Below are positions 9,003-21,854 of a stretch of 64,000 nucleotides of DNA, one piece after another. Position numbers and translations under genes: made by a program. How positions within the stretch are numbered: position 1 is the stretch's first letter; each line of letters starts with the position of its first letter. The notes under the pieces were generated by a model. That model had not been told where the DNA came from. It made no database searches and was given only the letters and a program-made list of their open reading frames with translations. The stretch is from SLRI01 sp942491185. GTDB lineage: Bacteria > Pseudomonadota > Alphaproteobacteria > Geminicoccales > Geminicoccaceae. The stretch is from positions 1 to 64,000 of the forward strand of contig CALOAB010000015.1 of assembly GCA_942491185.1 (NCBI GenBank). Direction: 5' to 3'.

Positions 9003-9953
9003 TCAGGTGCCTGCCGCCTTCGGCAGGAATCGCGGGTAGAGACGACGCTGCACAATCGGCAAAAGATAGATGGGAAACTGCGCTGCTGCGACATAGACGA
9101 GCATGATCGAGGGCGCCGTATCGACCACGGACGCCAAGACGAGGCCGAAATTGTTGTTGCCGGCGAGCAGACCTGCAGTCAGTGCCGTGCGCAGCGCTAC
9201 ATGGCGCATCAGGCAAAGAACGGTCACCAGCTGCAACCCGATATTGAGCGCGAAGACGGCAACGACATTGGCAGCGACAAAACCAGGCCGGTCGAATGCC
9301 GTGACCGTGAACCCGTCCATCACGCCGACGGCGAAGACGACGAAGCCCAGGACCGCGAGCCCGTCGATCACCGGTGCTGCCCGCACCAGCCGCGGCGGCC
9401 CGAGCCAGCGGCGGACGGCGAAGGCCACGAGCGCCGAGCCCAGCACGAGGCCCGCAAGCCGCAGCGCCAGTGCGGTGGCCTCCAAGTCCAGCGTCAGCCC
9501 GGCGAGCCAGAGCGCCATGGGCGGCACGGTGAACGGCATCAGCGCCGTCGCCGGCACGACGACCAGCAGCGCCAGCGTCACGTCCAGCCCGAGCAGCATC
9601 GCCAGCGCCGGCGTCGCCATCAACGGTGCGCAGGCCGCCGTCGCCACGATGAGCGCTGCCAGCCCCGGCTCGAGCCCGAGTGCGGTCACCACCAGCACGA
9701 CCACCAGGGGCGCACCGATCAGCGACCAGACGACGAGCCCGAGCACCAAGGCCGGCTGGCGCGCCTGGCGCAGCAGGGCAGCCGGATCGAGCTTCAAGAG
9801 CGCCGCCAGGAACGGCAACAGGATCGCCGGCAGGAGCAGCGGCTTGAGCAGTGCCGCGAGCGGCGGCACGACCACCCCGGCGAAGACGCCGATGAAGAAG
9901 AGCGGGCTCGCGTGCCGGCCGAGCCAGGCGAGCCCGGCCAGGAGCTGGCTCAC
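9003..9953 (-). CDS. BASS-like (bile acid:sodium symporter superfamily) membrane transporter
   Basis: This 316-residue, almost wholly hydrophobic protein has about 9-10 predicted helices. The C-terminal half has TAGLLAGNNNFGLVLASV, matching in place the unwound-helix crossover (an RNxGL-like motif) of BASS-family carriers. Few polar loops are present. The substrate is unknown; members move organic anions with sodium. The start is a GTG that shares GTGA with the stop of the upstream cyclase gene, so translation of the two is probably coupled. An arsenite-permease-like carrier is an alternative reading, but the NNNFGLVLA region favours BASS. Confidence 0.7.
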   Translation of the reverse strand: MSQLLAGLAWLGRHASPLFFIGVFAGVVVPPLAALLKPLLLPAILLPFLAALLKLDPAALLRQARQPALVLGLVVWSLIGAPLVVVLVVTALGLEPGLAALIVATAACAPLMATPALAMLLGLDVTLALLVVVPATALMPFTVPPMALWLAGLTLDLEATALALRLAGLVLGSALVAFAVRRWLGPPRLVRAAPVIDGLAVLGFVVFAVGVMDGFTVTAFDRPGFVAANVVAVFALNIGLQLVTVLCLMRHVALRTALTAGLLAGNNNFGLVLASVVDTAPSIMLVYVAAAQFPIYLLPIVQRRLYPRFLPKAAGT

Positions 9954-11818
9954 TCGGCGACAGCAGTGGCGGCGGCTTCGGCGGCAGCACTGTCGATGAC
10001 CTCGACCAGCTCGACCAAGCCGTGCCGGCCGCGCACCCGGTGCTCGCCCAGCAGCCGCGTGGCGGGGCGATCCTTTGGCTTGATGGCGTCGATGCAGGCC
10101 TGGGTGGTGACGATCACCGTGACATGGTCCGGCGTTGCCACATGGCCGGTCTGCAGCAACCGCTGGGCGAGGTTCACCGGATCACCGATCACCGTGTAAT
10201 TGGTGCGGGTGGGTGCGCCCAGGTCACCCACCAGGATCTCGCCCGAGGCGACCCCGATGCGCACGCGCAGCGGTACCACGGCGTCCCGGTTGTGCGCGCG
10301 CACGCTGCACGCGATCGCCAGCGCCGCATCGATCGCCCGCTTCTGGTGGTCGCCCATGGGCTCAGGCGCCCCCCAGAAGGCCAGGAGACCGTCACCCATA
10401 TACTTGTCGATGACGCCGCCCGTAGCCCGGATGCAGCCCTCGAGGTCGGCAAAATGCTGATTCAAGAGCCGGCCGGTCACCTCCGGGTCGAGCGTCTCGG
10501 ACAACGTCGTGAAGCCCGAGATATCGGTGAACATGATGGTCATCGGCCGGAGCCGAGGCCGGCCCACGTCGCGCTCGGGGTAGCGGAGCACGTAGTCCAC
10601 CAGATCGCGCGGCAAGTAGCGGACGAAGCAGCCGAGTGCGGTGATCATCGCGTTCAACGACCGCTCGGCATCATCGAGCTCGCGGATCCGCGAGCCCTGC
10701 AGGGGCTGGATATGGTCGAGCTTGAGCGTGCTGACGGCGCGTGCCGTCTCGGCAATCTGCGTCGCCGGCTTCGCCAGCTTGCGGCCGAGCAGCACGGCGC
10801 CCAGGAGGCTCACCGCCAAAAGCCCCAGCGCGATCCCGGTGACCTGATTTAATCGCCGCCATTCGCTCCCGATATCCTGAGCGCGAAAATAGCCGCCAAC
10901 CGTCCAGGGAAGCTCGTGCTCGCCGCGCAGGTCATCGTAGAGGTAAACGTAAGAGTCGACCGGCCCCTCGACCCAGTGCGCGTCGACGCCAAGATCGGGG
11001 ATCCGCCGATTCTCCCAACCCTCGGCCCAGATCAGGTTGAGCGCCGGATCGCCCAGCTGGGCAAGGCTCGGCAGCACACGCTCTGCACTGGTCAGACGGC
11101 CCGGCTGGGCCATCGCGGCATGCGCCATGACCTGATCGCTATCGTAGAGCACAAAGGTGCCGATTTCGCCCGGCGTCTCGATCGACGCGATGAAGGACGA
11201 CAACTTCTCGACGCTCGTGGAGGCGATCACGAAGCCGAAGCCCCGATCGCCGAGCGACACTGGCTGCGAGAAATAGATCAGGGTCGTATCGGCATCGGCA
11301 ACGAAGAGCGGCTCGCCCCAGCCCGCACTCGGCGTCTCCTCCAGATTCGTCCGCTCAATCGCCGCGGCCACGGCCGGGTCGGCGTCCCAGGGTTGCCGCT
11401 CGAAATCGATATTGCCCTCTTGATCGGTGCGGAAGACGCTGAGCAACCAACCGTCGGGATCGATGAAAACGGCAGCACTGATCTGCGGTGCGCCGGCGAG
11501 CCCGTAGCCCAGGGCCTGCACCAGCTCCGCCTCGTCACTCGTATCGACGATGCCGCTCTCGATGCGGGCAGCGATCTCCTCGGTCAATGTCTCGGCCGGC
11601 TCCAGGAACTGGCTGGTCCGCTCCCTGACCAGCGTCAGCACCAGCTGCGCCTTGTCGCCCAGCAGTCGAGCCGTGTTCTCGCGCGCCGTGCTCAGCGTCA
11701 GCCAGATCATCAGCCCCATGGCGACCAACATGGTGAGGCCGATGGCACCCGCCAGGAAAAGGCTGAGCGGCACGCGCTGCACACGGATCGGCCAAAAGCT
11801 CTCGGATGGCTCGTTCAT
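9950..11818 (-). CDS. membrane-bound class III adenylate/guanylate cyclase with extracytoplasmic sensor and HAMP
   Basis: The protein (about 622 residues) has one membrane helix near residues 15-40, a periplasmic region of about 300 residues with dCache-like features (ISAAVFIDPDGWLLSVF, FGFVIASTSVEKLSSFI) and a second helix (GIALGLLAVSLLGAVLLGRKL). A HAMP segment and a C-terminal class III cyclase domain follow. Metal-binding Asp residues appear in FTDISGF and YMGDGLLAFWG; the base-selecting Lys (IDKYMGDG) and Asp (YTVIGDPVN) favour ATP, that is cAMP production. It probably senses a periplasmic ligand. The ATG at 11818 is preferred over an upstream in-frame codon because it precedes the amphipathic N-terminus; its RBS is weak. 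Its stop overlaps the start of the BASS-like transporter gene. Confidence 0.88.
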   Translation of the reverse strand: MNEPSESFWPIRVQRVPLSLFLAGAIGLTMLVAMGLMIWLTLSTARENTARLLGDKAQLVLTLVRERTSQFLEPAETLTEEIAARIESGIVDTSDEAELVQALGYGLAGAPQISAAVFIDPDGWLLSVFRTDQEGNIDFERQPWDADPAVAAAIERTNLEETPSAGWGEPLFVADADTTLIYFSQPVSLGDRGFGFVIASTSVEKLSSFIASIETPGEIGTFVLYDSDQVMAHAAMAQPGRLTSAERVLPSLAQLGDPALNLIWAEGWENRRIPDLGVDAHWVEGPVDSYVYLYDDLRGEHELPWTVGGYFRAQDIGSEWRRLNQVTGIALGLLAVSLLGAVLLGRKLAKPATQIAETARAVSTLKLDHIQPLQGSRIRELDDAERSLNAMITALGCFVRYLPRDLVDYVLRYPERDVGRPRLRPMTIMFTDISGFTTLSETLDPEVTGRLLNQHFADLEGCIRATGGVIDKYMGDGLLAFWGAPEPMGDHQKRAIDAALAIACSVRAHNRDAVVPLRVRIGVASGEILVGDLGAPTRTNYTVIGDPVNLAQRLLQTGHVATPDHVTVIVTTQACIDAIKPKDRPATRLLGEHRVRGRHGLVELVEVIDSAAAEAAATAVAE

Positions 11819-11962
11819 AACGACCGATTCTACCGCCGACCCGCCACCGAGGCCAAGTGCCATCGGCAGCGCCTCTCCCCGCGGGCTTTCGGTGTGACAC
11901 TGGCACTGCTAAACAACCCACACCGCCGCCCCAACGTTCCTTGCCGCCACGCGGAGACCCGG

Positions 11963-13291
<1,329 letters not shown>

Positions 13292-13349
13292 GCATGCGCT
13301 GGCAGGCTGTGACCCGATTCTGCCCGCTTGCCGCCTGAAGGAACACCGG

Positions 13350-13943
13350 ATGCGCCTGCTTGCCTGCCTCGCCTGCCTCGTCTTGCTGACCGCTGGGGAC
13401 GCCCGTGCCGGCATCCTGGTCGAGGGCCTGTTCAACGGCCAGCAGCTCCGCGCCGAGCTCGGCAGCGACCGCAACCTGGTCCTCGTCTCGGTGGCCGGCA
13501 CCCGGCACCTGGTCGATATCAACAGCCAATACATCTACCCGATGGACGGCGCCGGTGGCGCGCCGGTCCAGGCCGCCATCGCCGACGACATCGGCAGCCT
13601 CCTGCCCTACACCTTGCGCAAATGGAGCGCCGGCCCACAGGTCGCCGGCCACGCCTCGACCTACCACGTGCTCCAGGTCGACGAGCAGATCTGCGGCGAG
13701 GTGCTGGCATCCGCCTGGATGACCCGCTTCATCGAGCCCATCATCCGCTCGCTCGAGCTGATGCAACGCGTCGATGCGAGCCTCCGCCCCGTGGACCGCG
13801 AGAACTGCGGCGTCATCCCGTTCACCGTCTACGCCCGCAACGGCTGGCCACTGATGGCCGGCTGGGTCGACGAAGCCGCCTTCCTCACCGAGACGGTCCG
13901 CTTCGATCACCACCCGGATGATGCGTTGTTTCAAAAGCCGTAG
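13350..13943 (+). CDS. small secreted protein of unknown function
   Basis: The 197-residue protein has a clear Sec signal peptide (MRLLACLACLVLLTAG, cleavage probably after DARA near residue 20) and a mature part of mixed alpha/beta character with two Cys residues. The RBS AAGGAA is well placed. I do not recognise a family. It follows purB by 58 bp on the same strand, so co-transcription is possible, and a hairpin lies directly after it. A periplasmic or secreted location follows from the signal sequence. Confidence 0.65.
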   Translation: MRLLACLACLVLLTAGDARAGILVEGLFNGQQLRAELGSDRNLVLVSVAGTRHLVDINSQYIYPMDGAGGAPVQAAIADDIGSLLPYTLRKWSAGPQVAGHASTYHVLQVDEQICGEVLASAWMTRFIEPIIRSLELMQRVDASLRPVDRENCGVIPFTVYARNGWPLMAGWVDEAAFLTETVRFDHHPDDALFQKP

Positions 13944-13954
13944 GGAAGAATGGC

Positions 13955-13972
13955 GGGGAGGCACGCCTCCCC
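13955..13972 (+). terminator. hairpin after the secreted-protein gene
   Basis: A 7-bp stem GGGGAGG/CCTCCCC with a CACG loop begins 11 bp after the stop, followed by a second, imperfect stem of CCAG/CTGG type to about 14005. No U-run is present. Confidence 0.45.
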
Positions 13973-14169
13973 ACCAGCCCCACCAGTATTTGGGTTGGTG
14001 CTGGAGGTGGCTGTTGGCGCTTTGGCTGGGCGGGGTCTGGAACGAGTTCGGCGGTCTGCTTGCCTTGTGGCCGAGCTTGTCGCTCCACGCTGGTAGTTGT
14101 GGAGAACGGTCTTCCCGCGCCGAAGGGCCTCGCATAGACTTCCTGCTGCGCAGCTAGGGGCGGAGCGGA

Positions 14170-15480
14170 ATGCCTTCCGAGCATGGATACGAGACGGCGA
14201 CGCTGGAGGCATTGCGCGCGCGAGAAGCGGCCCTGCGCGAGATTCTCGAGGTTATCAGCCGCTCGCGCGACGACGAAAAGCCGGTGTTCGAGGCAATTCT
14301 CGCCAATGCCTCGCGCCTGTGCCGGGCGCCGCTGGCCTATCTGTCGATCACGAACGAGGCGCGGACACACGCGACAATTCCGGCCAATCGCGGCGCCCGG
14401 CCCGACTTTGCCGCCGTGCTCGACAAGTTCTGCGTGCCCATCGAAGGTTCGCGTTTGGTCGCCATTCGCCCGATCGTCGAGCGGCAGGTAATCCGACAGG
14501 AGGACATCGCCGACGACGACCTCTACCGCCAGCGGAACCCTTACCGGGTCGAGATGGTCGAGCGTGAGGGCGCGCGCAGCATCCTCGCCGTGCCGTTGAT
14601 CGCGCAGGGCGAAGGGATCGGCGCGATCGTGCTTTATCGCCGCGAGATCGCGCCGTTCACCGACGACGACGTAGCCCTGGTCGAGAACTTCGCGGCACAG
14701 GCGGTCATCGCGATGGAGAAGGTCCGCCAGTTCAAGGCGCTGGAAGCGCGCACCAAGGAGGTGCAGGCGCTCAACGTATCGCTCGAAGCCCGCGTCAACG
14801 AACAGGTTGGCGAGATCGAGCGGATGGGGCGGCTGAAGAGGTTCCTGTCGCCGCAGGTGGCGGACGCGGTGATATCATCGGGCGACGAGCAGATGCTCTC
14901 CAGCCACCGCGCCCTGATCGCGGTCCTGTTCTGTGACATCCGCGGGTTCACGGCGTTCTGCGAAACGGCGGAGCCCGAGGAGACCATCGAGGTCCTGCAG
15001 ATCTATCACCAGGAGATGGGGCGGCTGCTCCAGGAGCACGGTGCCGGCGTCGATCACCGCTCGGGCGACGGGATCATGGTGATCTTCAACGACCCGCTGC
15101 CTTGCGACGATCCGGCCGGCGACGCGGTACGGCTGGCGCTGGCGATGCGCGCGCGGATGCAAGAGCTTTGCAAGGGGTGGCGCAAGCTTGGCCACCGCCT
15201 GGGATTCGGGGTCGGTATTTCACTCGGTTACGCGACCGTGGGCGTGGTCGGATCGGAGGGGCGTTACGACTACACGGCCTCGGGGACCGCGGTGAACACA
15301 GGCGCGCGGCTGTGTGATCGGGCCGAAGATGGCGAAATCCTGCTGAGCCCCCGCGCCGCAACGTCGGTGGCGGACGACTTCGCGACCGAAGCGATTGGCG
15401 AGGTCGAGCTCAAGGGCATACGAGAGCCGGTGGAGGTTTTCCGCCTTATCGCTTCGACACCGCAAAGAGACGTCAGCTGA
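14170..15480 (+). CDS. GAF-domain class III nucleotide cyclase-like protein
   Basis: This soluble 436-residue protein has an N-terminal coiled coil (about 1-40), a GAF sensor domain (about 40-185; ending APLIAQ-like GAIVLYRREIAPFTDDDVALVENFA), a second coiled coil (about 190-225) and a cyclase domain (about 250-410). Both metal-binding Asp residues are present (VLFCDIRGFT and RSGDGIMVIF). The usual Lys and Asp that select adenine are changed: DHRSGDG replaces DKYxGDG and YTASGTAVN replaces YTVIGDxVN. That pattern recurs in a GAF-linked cyclase subfamily, so the product may not be cAMP. The ATG follows GGGGCGGAGCGGA. It stands alone between the hairpins at about 13955 and a 538-bp gap. Confidence 0.83.
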   Translation: MPSEHGYETATLEALRAREAALREILEVISRSRDDEKPVFEAILANASRLCRAPLAYLSITNEARTHATIPANRGARPDFAAVLDKFCVPIEGSRLVAIRPIVERQVIRQEDIADDDLYRQRNPYRVEMVEREGARSILAVPLIAQGEGIGAIVLYRREIAPFTDDDVALVENFAAQAVIAMEKVRQFKALEARTKEVQALNVSLEARVNEQVGEIERMGRLKRFLSPQVADAVISSGDEQMLSSHRALIAVLFCDIRGFTAFCETAEPEETIEVLQIYHQEMGRLLQEHGAGVDHRSGDGIMVIFNDPLPCDDPAGDAVRLALAMRARMQELCKGWRKLGHRLGFGVGISLGYATVGVVGSEGRYDYTASGTAVNTGARLCDRAEDGEILLSPRAATSVADDFATEAIGEVELKGIREPVEVFRLIASTPQRDVS

Positions 15481-16018
15481 GGCGCCGTCCTGTCGCGTGA
15501 CGGTCGTCGTCGGCAGACGCTCCAGGCACACCGTCGGGAATGGCGACTTCCGCTGCTCCCGTTACGCAATCGGCGCGTGCAATCGCCCATCGCTCAACAG
15601 CCACTCCGCAATCAATCAGTTAACTCTGCGACAGTGCCGAACCTAAGGTGACGTTGGCGGGCCAGCCGGCGGCCGAAGGTCTCGGCGCGGCGGACGGCGC
15701 AGGCCCAAGCCTGCCGCCGCGATACGGGAGCGCCGAGCAGCCGCTACCGCCGGAATCTGGCGGATGAGCCGGTGCCCGATGCCGGCCACTCTCCCCGAGC
15801 CCTGGTCTCTTGACGACGACCGGGTCGGCAGCGTCCGCCGGAACGGTTGTCTGCGCTCCGTGCCGGAGCTCAGTTCGCCCGCAACCTTCACCGCTTACGG
15901 CTTGCCCGCACGAAAAAAGATCAACCTGGGCGGCTATTTCTGCTAGCTTCTGCTGCCCTGAAGCGCGGTGGGGCGCAGCTTCGTTGCCTTCGCCTAATAC
16001 GAGAGAATTCCCAGATCC
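15481..16018 (+). other. non-coding gap before dnaN
   Basis: I see no convincing gene in this 538-bp stretch in any frame. It has no clear DnaA boxes of TTATCCACA type and no AT-rich unwinding region, so an origin is not supported. The last about 120 bp, including an A-run near 15914, presumably contains the dnaN promoter. Confidence 0.5.
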
Positions 16019-17137
16019 ATGAAGCTAGCGATTGAGCGTGCCGGTCTCCTGCGTTCACTCTCGCATGTCCAGAACGTGGTCGAGCGGCGCACGACGATAC
16101 CGATCTTGTCGAACGTCATGCTGCGCGCCGAGGGCGAGACGCTGCATCTGACCGCGACCGACATGGATTTGTCGATGGCGGCGAGCGAGCCGGCACGGGT
16201 CGAGAGTGCAGGCGCTACCACGGTGGCCGCACATACCTTGTTCGAGATCGTCCGCAAGCTGCCAGAAGGTGCGGAGGTGATCCTCGACCAGCCAGCGGAT
16301 GTGAGCGAGCTCTCGCTGCGCGCCGCGCGCTCGGTGTTCACGCTGCCTGCCCTGCCGGCGGACGAGTTCCCGGCCATGGATCTGGACGAGCTGGACGTGC
16401 GGTTCGCCATGCCGGCAGCCGATCTGCGGCGGTTGGTCGACAAGACGCGCTTTGCGATCTCGACCGAGGAGACGCGCTACTACCTGAACGGCATCCATCT
16501 GCATGCCGCGGGCAGCGGGCCGGAAGCCATGCTGCGCGGTGTCGCCACCGACGGGCATCGCCTGGCCAAGATCGAGCTCGCCTTGCCGGAAGGTGCCGAG
16601 TCGATCCCGGCGATCATCGTGCCGCGCAAGACCGTGGCCGAGATCCGCAAGCTGGCCGACAGCGTCGATGGTGATGTCCGCGTCGCCGTCTCGCCGACCC
16701 GCATCCAGTTCATTCTCGAGCGGACGGTCCTGGTCTCACGCCTGATCGACGGCACCTTTCCCGACTACGAGCGGGTCATCCCGGTCGGCAACGAGAAGAC
16801 CGCGCAGCTCGACAGCAAGGCCTTCGCGGCTGCCGTGGACCGCGTCGCGACCATCTCGACCGAGCGCGCCCGGGCGGTGAAGCTGCGCTTCGACGAGGGC
16901 AGGATCACGGCATCCGCGGTCAGCAACGAGGCCGGCCGGGCCGAGGAGGAGCTGGACGCCGATTACACCGGCGAGCCGCTCGAGATCGGCTTCAACAGCC
17001 GCTACGTCCTCGACATGCTGGCCGAGGTGGGCGGCGACACGGTGCGCATGGAGATGGACAACCCGGCATCGCCGACCGTGGTCCGCGATCCCTCCGACAG
17101 CGCCATCGTCTACGTTCTCATGCCCATGCGCGTTTGA
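16019..17137 (+). CDS. dnaN: DNA polymerase III sliding clamp (beta subunit)
   Basis: DnaN forms the dimeric ring that tethers replicative polymerase to DNA. At 372 residues it is of standard length. It begins MKLAIERAGLLRSLSHVQNVVERRTTIPILSN-like, has the TDMDLS and AADLRRLVDKTRFAIS regions, and ends with VYVLMPMRV, the conserved C-terminal clamp motif (PMRL/V). GAGAGAA lies before the ATG. The stop overlaps the recF start. In many alphaproteobacteria dnaN is apart from dnaA, as here. Confidence 0.97.
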   Translation: MKLAIERAGLLRSLSHVQNVVERRTTIPILSNVMLRAEGETLHLTATDMDLSMAASEPARVESAGATTVAAHTLFEIVRKLPEGAEVILDQPADVSELSLRAARSVFTLPALPADEFPAMDLDELDVRFAMPAADLRRLVDKTRFAISTEETRYYLNGIHLHAAGSGPEAMLRGVATDGHRLAKIELALPEGAESIPAIIVPRKTVAEIRKLADSVDGDVRVAVSPTRIQFILERTVLVSRLIDGTFPDYERVIPVGNEKTAQLDSKAFAAAVDRVATISTERARAVKLRFDEGRITASAVSNEAGRAEEELDADYTGEPLEIGFNSRYVLDMLAEVGGDTVRMEMDNPASPTVVRDPSDSAIVYVLMPMRV

Positions 17138-18322
17138 TGGCGCCCGGCGGCACGATGGCGCGAACGGCCAGCGCGCCGGCGGTGACGGCCGTCACGAGCC
17201 CGATCGACAGCCAGCCGGCCGTGCAGCGGCTCAGGCTTCGCGCCTTTCGCAATATCGCAGCGCTCGATCTGGTGCTCGACCGGGGCGCGATGCCCATCGT
17301 GCTGCACGGGCCCAACGGTGCCGGCAAGACCAACCTGCTCGAAGCGCTATCGCTCCTGGCGCCGGGGCGCGGGCTGCGGCGCGCGCGCCTGGAGAGCCTC
17401 GATCACGATGATGCGGCGCAACCGTTTCGCCTCGATGCCGAGATCGCGACCGCCGACGGTCCGATCGATGTCGCCACCGGCCGCGACCCGGCGAACGAGC
17501 GTCGCTGGCTCGAGATCATGGGCGCGACGCAGCGCGGCCTGGCCTCGCTCGCCGACCACGTCGCCATCGCCTGGCTCACCCCGGCCATGGACCGCCTCTT
17601 CCTCGATGCCGCGTCCGAGCGGCGCCGCTTTCTCGATCGCCTGGTGCTGGCCGTCTATCCCGAGCACGGCCGGCAGACCGCCATCTTCGAGCGGACCATG
17701 CGCGAGCGCTCGCTGCTCTTGCGCAACGGTCCGCGCGACCCGGCCTGGCTCACCGCACTCGAGGAGCGGATGGCAGCGACCGGGGTCGCCGTCGCCGCCG
17801 GCAGGCGGGAGCTGGTCTCCGGCCTGAACACGATCCTGGCAGTGCCCGACCAAGGTTCGCCGGCCATTCGGCTCGAGCTGGACGGTGCCGTCGAGGGCTG
17901 GCTCGAAGCCGGCCCGGCCATCGACGCCGAGGAACGGCTGGCCCAGGGCCTTGCCAATGCCAGGGCGCAGGACGCCGAGACCGGCGGTGCCGCGCTCGGC
18001 CCCCATCGCAGCGACCTCGGGGCCACGGACCTCGCGACCGGCGAGCCGGCACCGCGAGTCTCGACCGGCCGGCAGAAGGCCATGCTGCTCGCCATCGTCC
18101 TCGCCGAGGCGCGGCTGCGCCAGCGGGTCGCCGGCGACCTGCCCATTCTCCTGCTCGACGAGACCATGGCGCATCTCGACCCGAAGCGCCGCGACGGTCT
18201 GGCCGGGCAGCTTATCGAGCTCGGCGGCCAGGTCTTCCTGACCGGCACCGAGCGACGCCTCTTCGCGGCCCTCGACGGCCGCGCCCGCTTTCTTCATGTC
18301 GACCAAGGAACGATCCTCGACC

Positions 18323-18330
<8 letters not shown>
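17137..18330 (+). CDS. recF: DNA replication and repair protein RecF
   Basis: RecF is an SMC-like ATPase that helps load RecA at gaps with RecOR. The 397-residue protein has LRLRAFRNIAALDL, the Walker A GPNGAGKTNLLEA, an ABC-type signature region with TGRQKAM and Walker B LLLDETMAHLD. The ATG chosen at 17137 shares its A with the dnaN stop (TGATG), implying coupling; a second in-frame ATG at 17155 is also possible. The 3' end overlaps the gyrB start by 8 bp. Confidence 0.95.
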
Positions 18331-20803
<2,473 letters not shown>

Positions 20804-20820
20804 CGGGGGCGCCGCGCCAA

Positions 20821-20839
20821 GGCCGCCGAAAAGGCGGCC
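20821..20839 (+). terminator. short hairpin after gyrB
   Basis: The stem GGCCGCC/GGCGGCC with loop GAAAA lies 18 bp after the gyrB stop. No U-tract follows, so termination would be weak or factor-dependent. Confidence 0.35.
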
Positions 20840-20884
20840 GGCCGAGGGAGGTGTGCGGCCGAGAGGACGGGCGATGGGCGAGCG

Positions 20885-21808
20885 ATGACGGGACCGATGG
20901 CCGACACGTCGGCAAGCGGGCTGCTGCGGGCGCAGGCCTGGCTGATGCTGGTGCTGACGACGCTCTTTTGGGGTGGCAACGCGGTCGCCGGCAAGTTCGC
21001 CGTGGGCGAGGTCTCGCCGATGCTGCTCACCTGGCTGCGCTGGACGCTGGCGGCATCCTTGATGCTGGTGGTCGCTCGTCACCATCTGCGGCACGACTGG
21101 CCGGTGATGAAGAAGCACCTGCCCTATCTGGCGATGATGGGTGCCTTGGGCTTCACCGGCTTCAGCGGCCTGCTCTACTCCGGTCTGATCCGCACCACCG
21201 CCATCAATGCGACGATCATCCAGGCCGCGATGCCGATGTTCATCTTCGTCTTGAACCTCGTGATCTTCCGCACCGCGAGCCGTCCCCTACAGCTGATCGG
21301 CTACACCATAACGCTCGTCGGCGTCGCCACTGCCGCCGGCCAGGGTGACCTGCTCTCCTTGGCCTCGCTCGGCATCAACCACGGCGACCTCCTGATCATC
21401 ACCGCCGCCGTCATCTACGCCAGCTACTCGGTGGCGCTGCGCAACAAGCCGCAAATTCATTGGCAAAGCCTGCTCGCGGCACTCCTCACCGCCGCGAGCC
21501 TCGCCGCCTTCCCGCTCGCCATCATCGAGGCCCAAACCACCACCTTCTTCTGGCCAGACAGCCGCACCGCCTGGGCCGTCGTCGCCTACACGACGATCTT
21601 CCCGTCGCTGCTGGCCCAAGCCTTCTTCATCCGTGCGAACGAGATCATCGGCAGCAACGCCGCCGGGCTCTTTCTCAACCTCATCCCAATCATGGGCGCA
21701 CTGCTCGCAGTGGCCCTGCTCGGCGAGCAGTTCCATCTCTACCACGCGCTCTCCCTCGTGCTGGTGCTGGGCGGCATCGCCCTCGCCCAGCGCCAGCGCG
21801 CGTCGTGA
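20885..21808 (+). CDS. EamA/DMT-superfamily permease
   Basis: This 307-residue inner-membrane protein shows the ten-helix, two-times-five EamA layout. The first repeat opens with LVLTTLFWGGNAVAGKFAVGEVSPMLLTWLRW and the second with DLLIITAAVIYASYSVALRNK. The end of the second repeat (LFLNLIPIMGALLAVALLGE) is the usual conserved site. DMT members export amino acids, nucleosides or drugs; the substrate is unknown. ATGs at 20885 and 20897 are both possible starts. It is unrelated in function to gyrB upstream and lies 46 bp before an SDR gene on the same strand, so those two may be co-transcribed. Confidence 0.85.
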   Translation: MTGPMADTSASGLLRAQAWLMLVLTTLFWGGNAVAGKFAVGEVSPMLLTWLRWTLAASLMLVVARHHLRHDWPVMKKHLPYLAMMGALGFTGFSGLLYSGLIRTTAINATIIQAAMPMFIFVLNLVIFRTASRPLQLIGYTITLVGVATAAGQGDLLSLASLGINHGDLLIITAAVIYASYSVALRNKPQIHWQSLLAALLTAASLAAFPLAIIEAQTTTFFWPDSRTAWAVVAYTTIFPSLLAQAFFIRANEIIGSNAAGLFLNLIPIMGALLAVALLGEQFHLYHALSLVLVLGGIALAQRQRAS

Positions 21809-21854
21809 CTCCGCCGGGCCCTCAGCGCCACCGACAACTCCAGGAGTATACGCC

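Noticed and set aside
10916..11962. 5' extension of the purB frame over 1 kb
   Set aside because: It is antisense to the membrane cyclase gene, and the purB family start is at 11963.
15481..16018. Possible replication origin upstream of dnaN
   Set aside because: No DnaA-box-like TTATCCACA, no AT-rich unwinding region and no dnaA gene were found.
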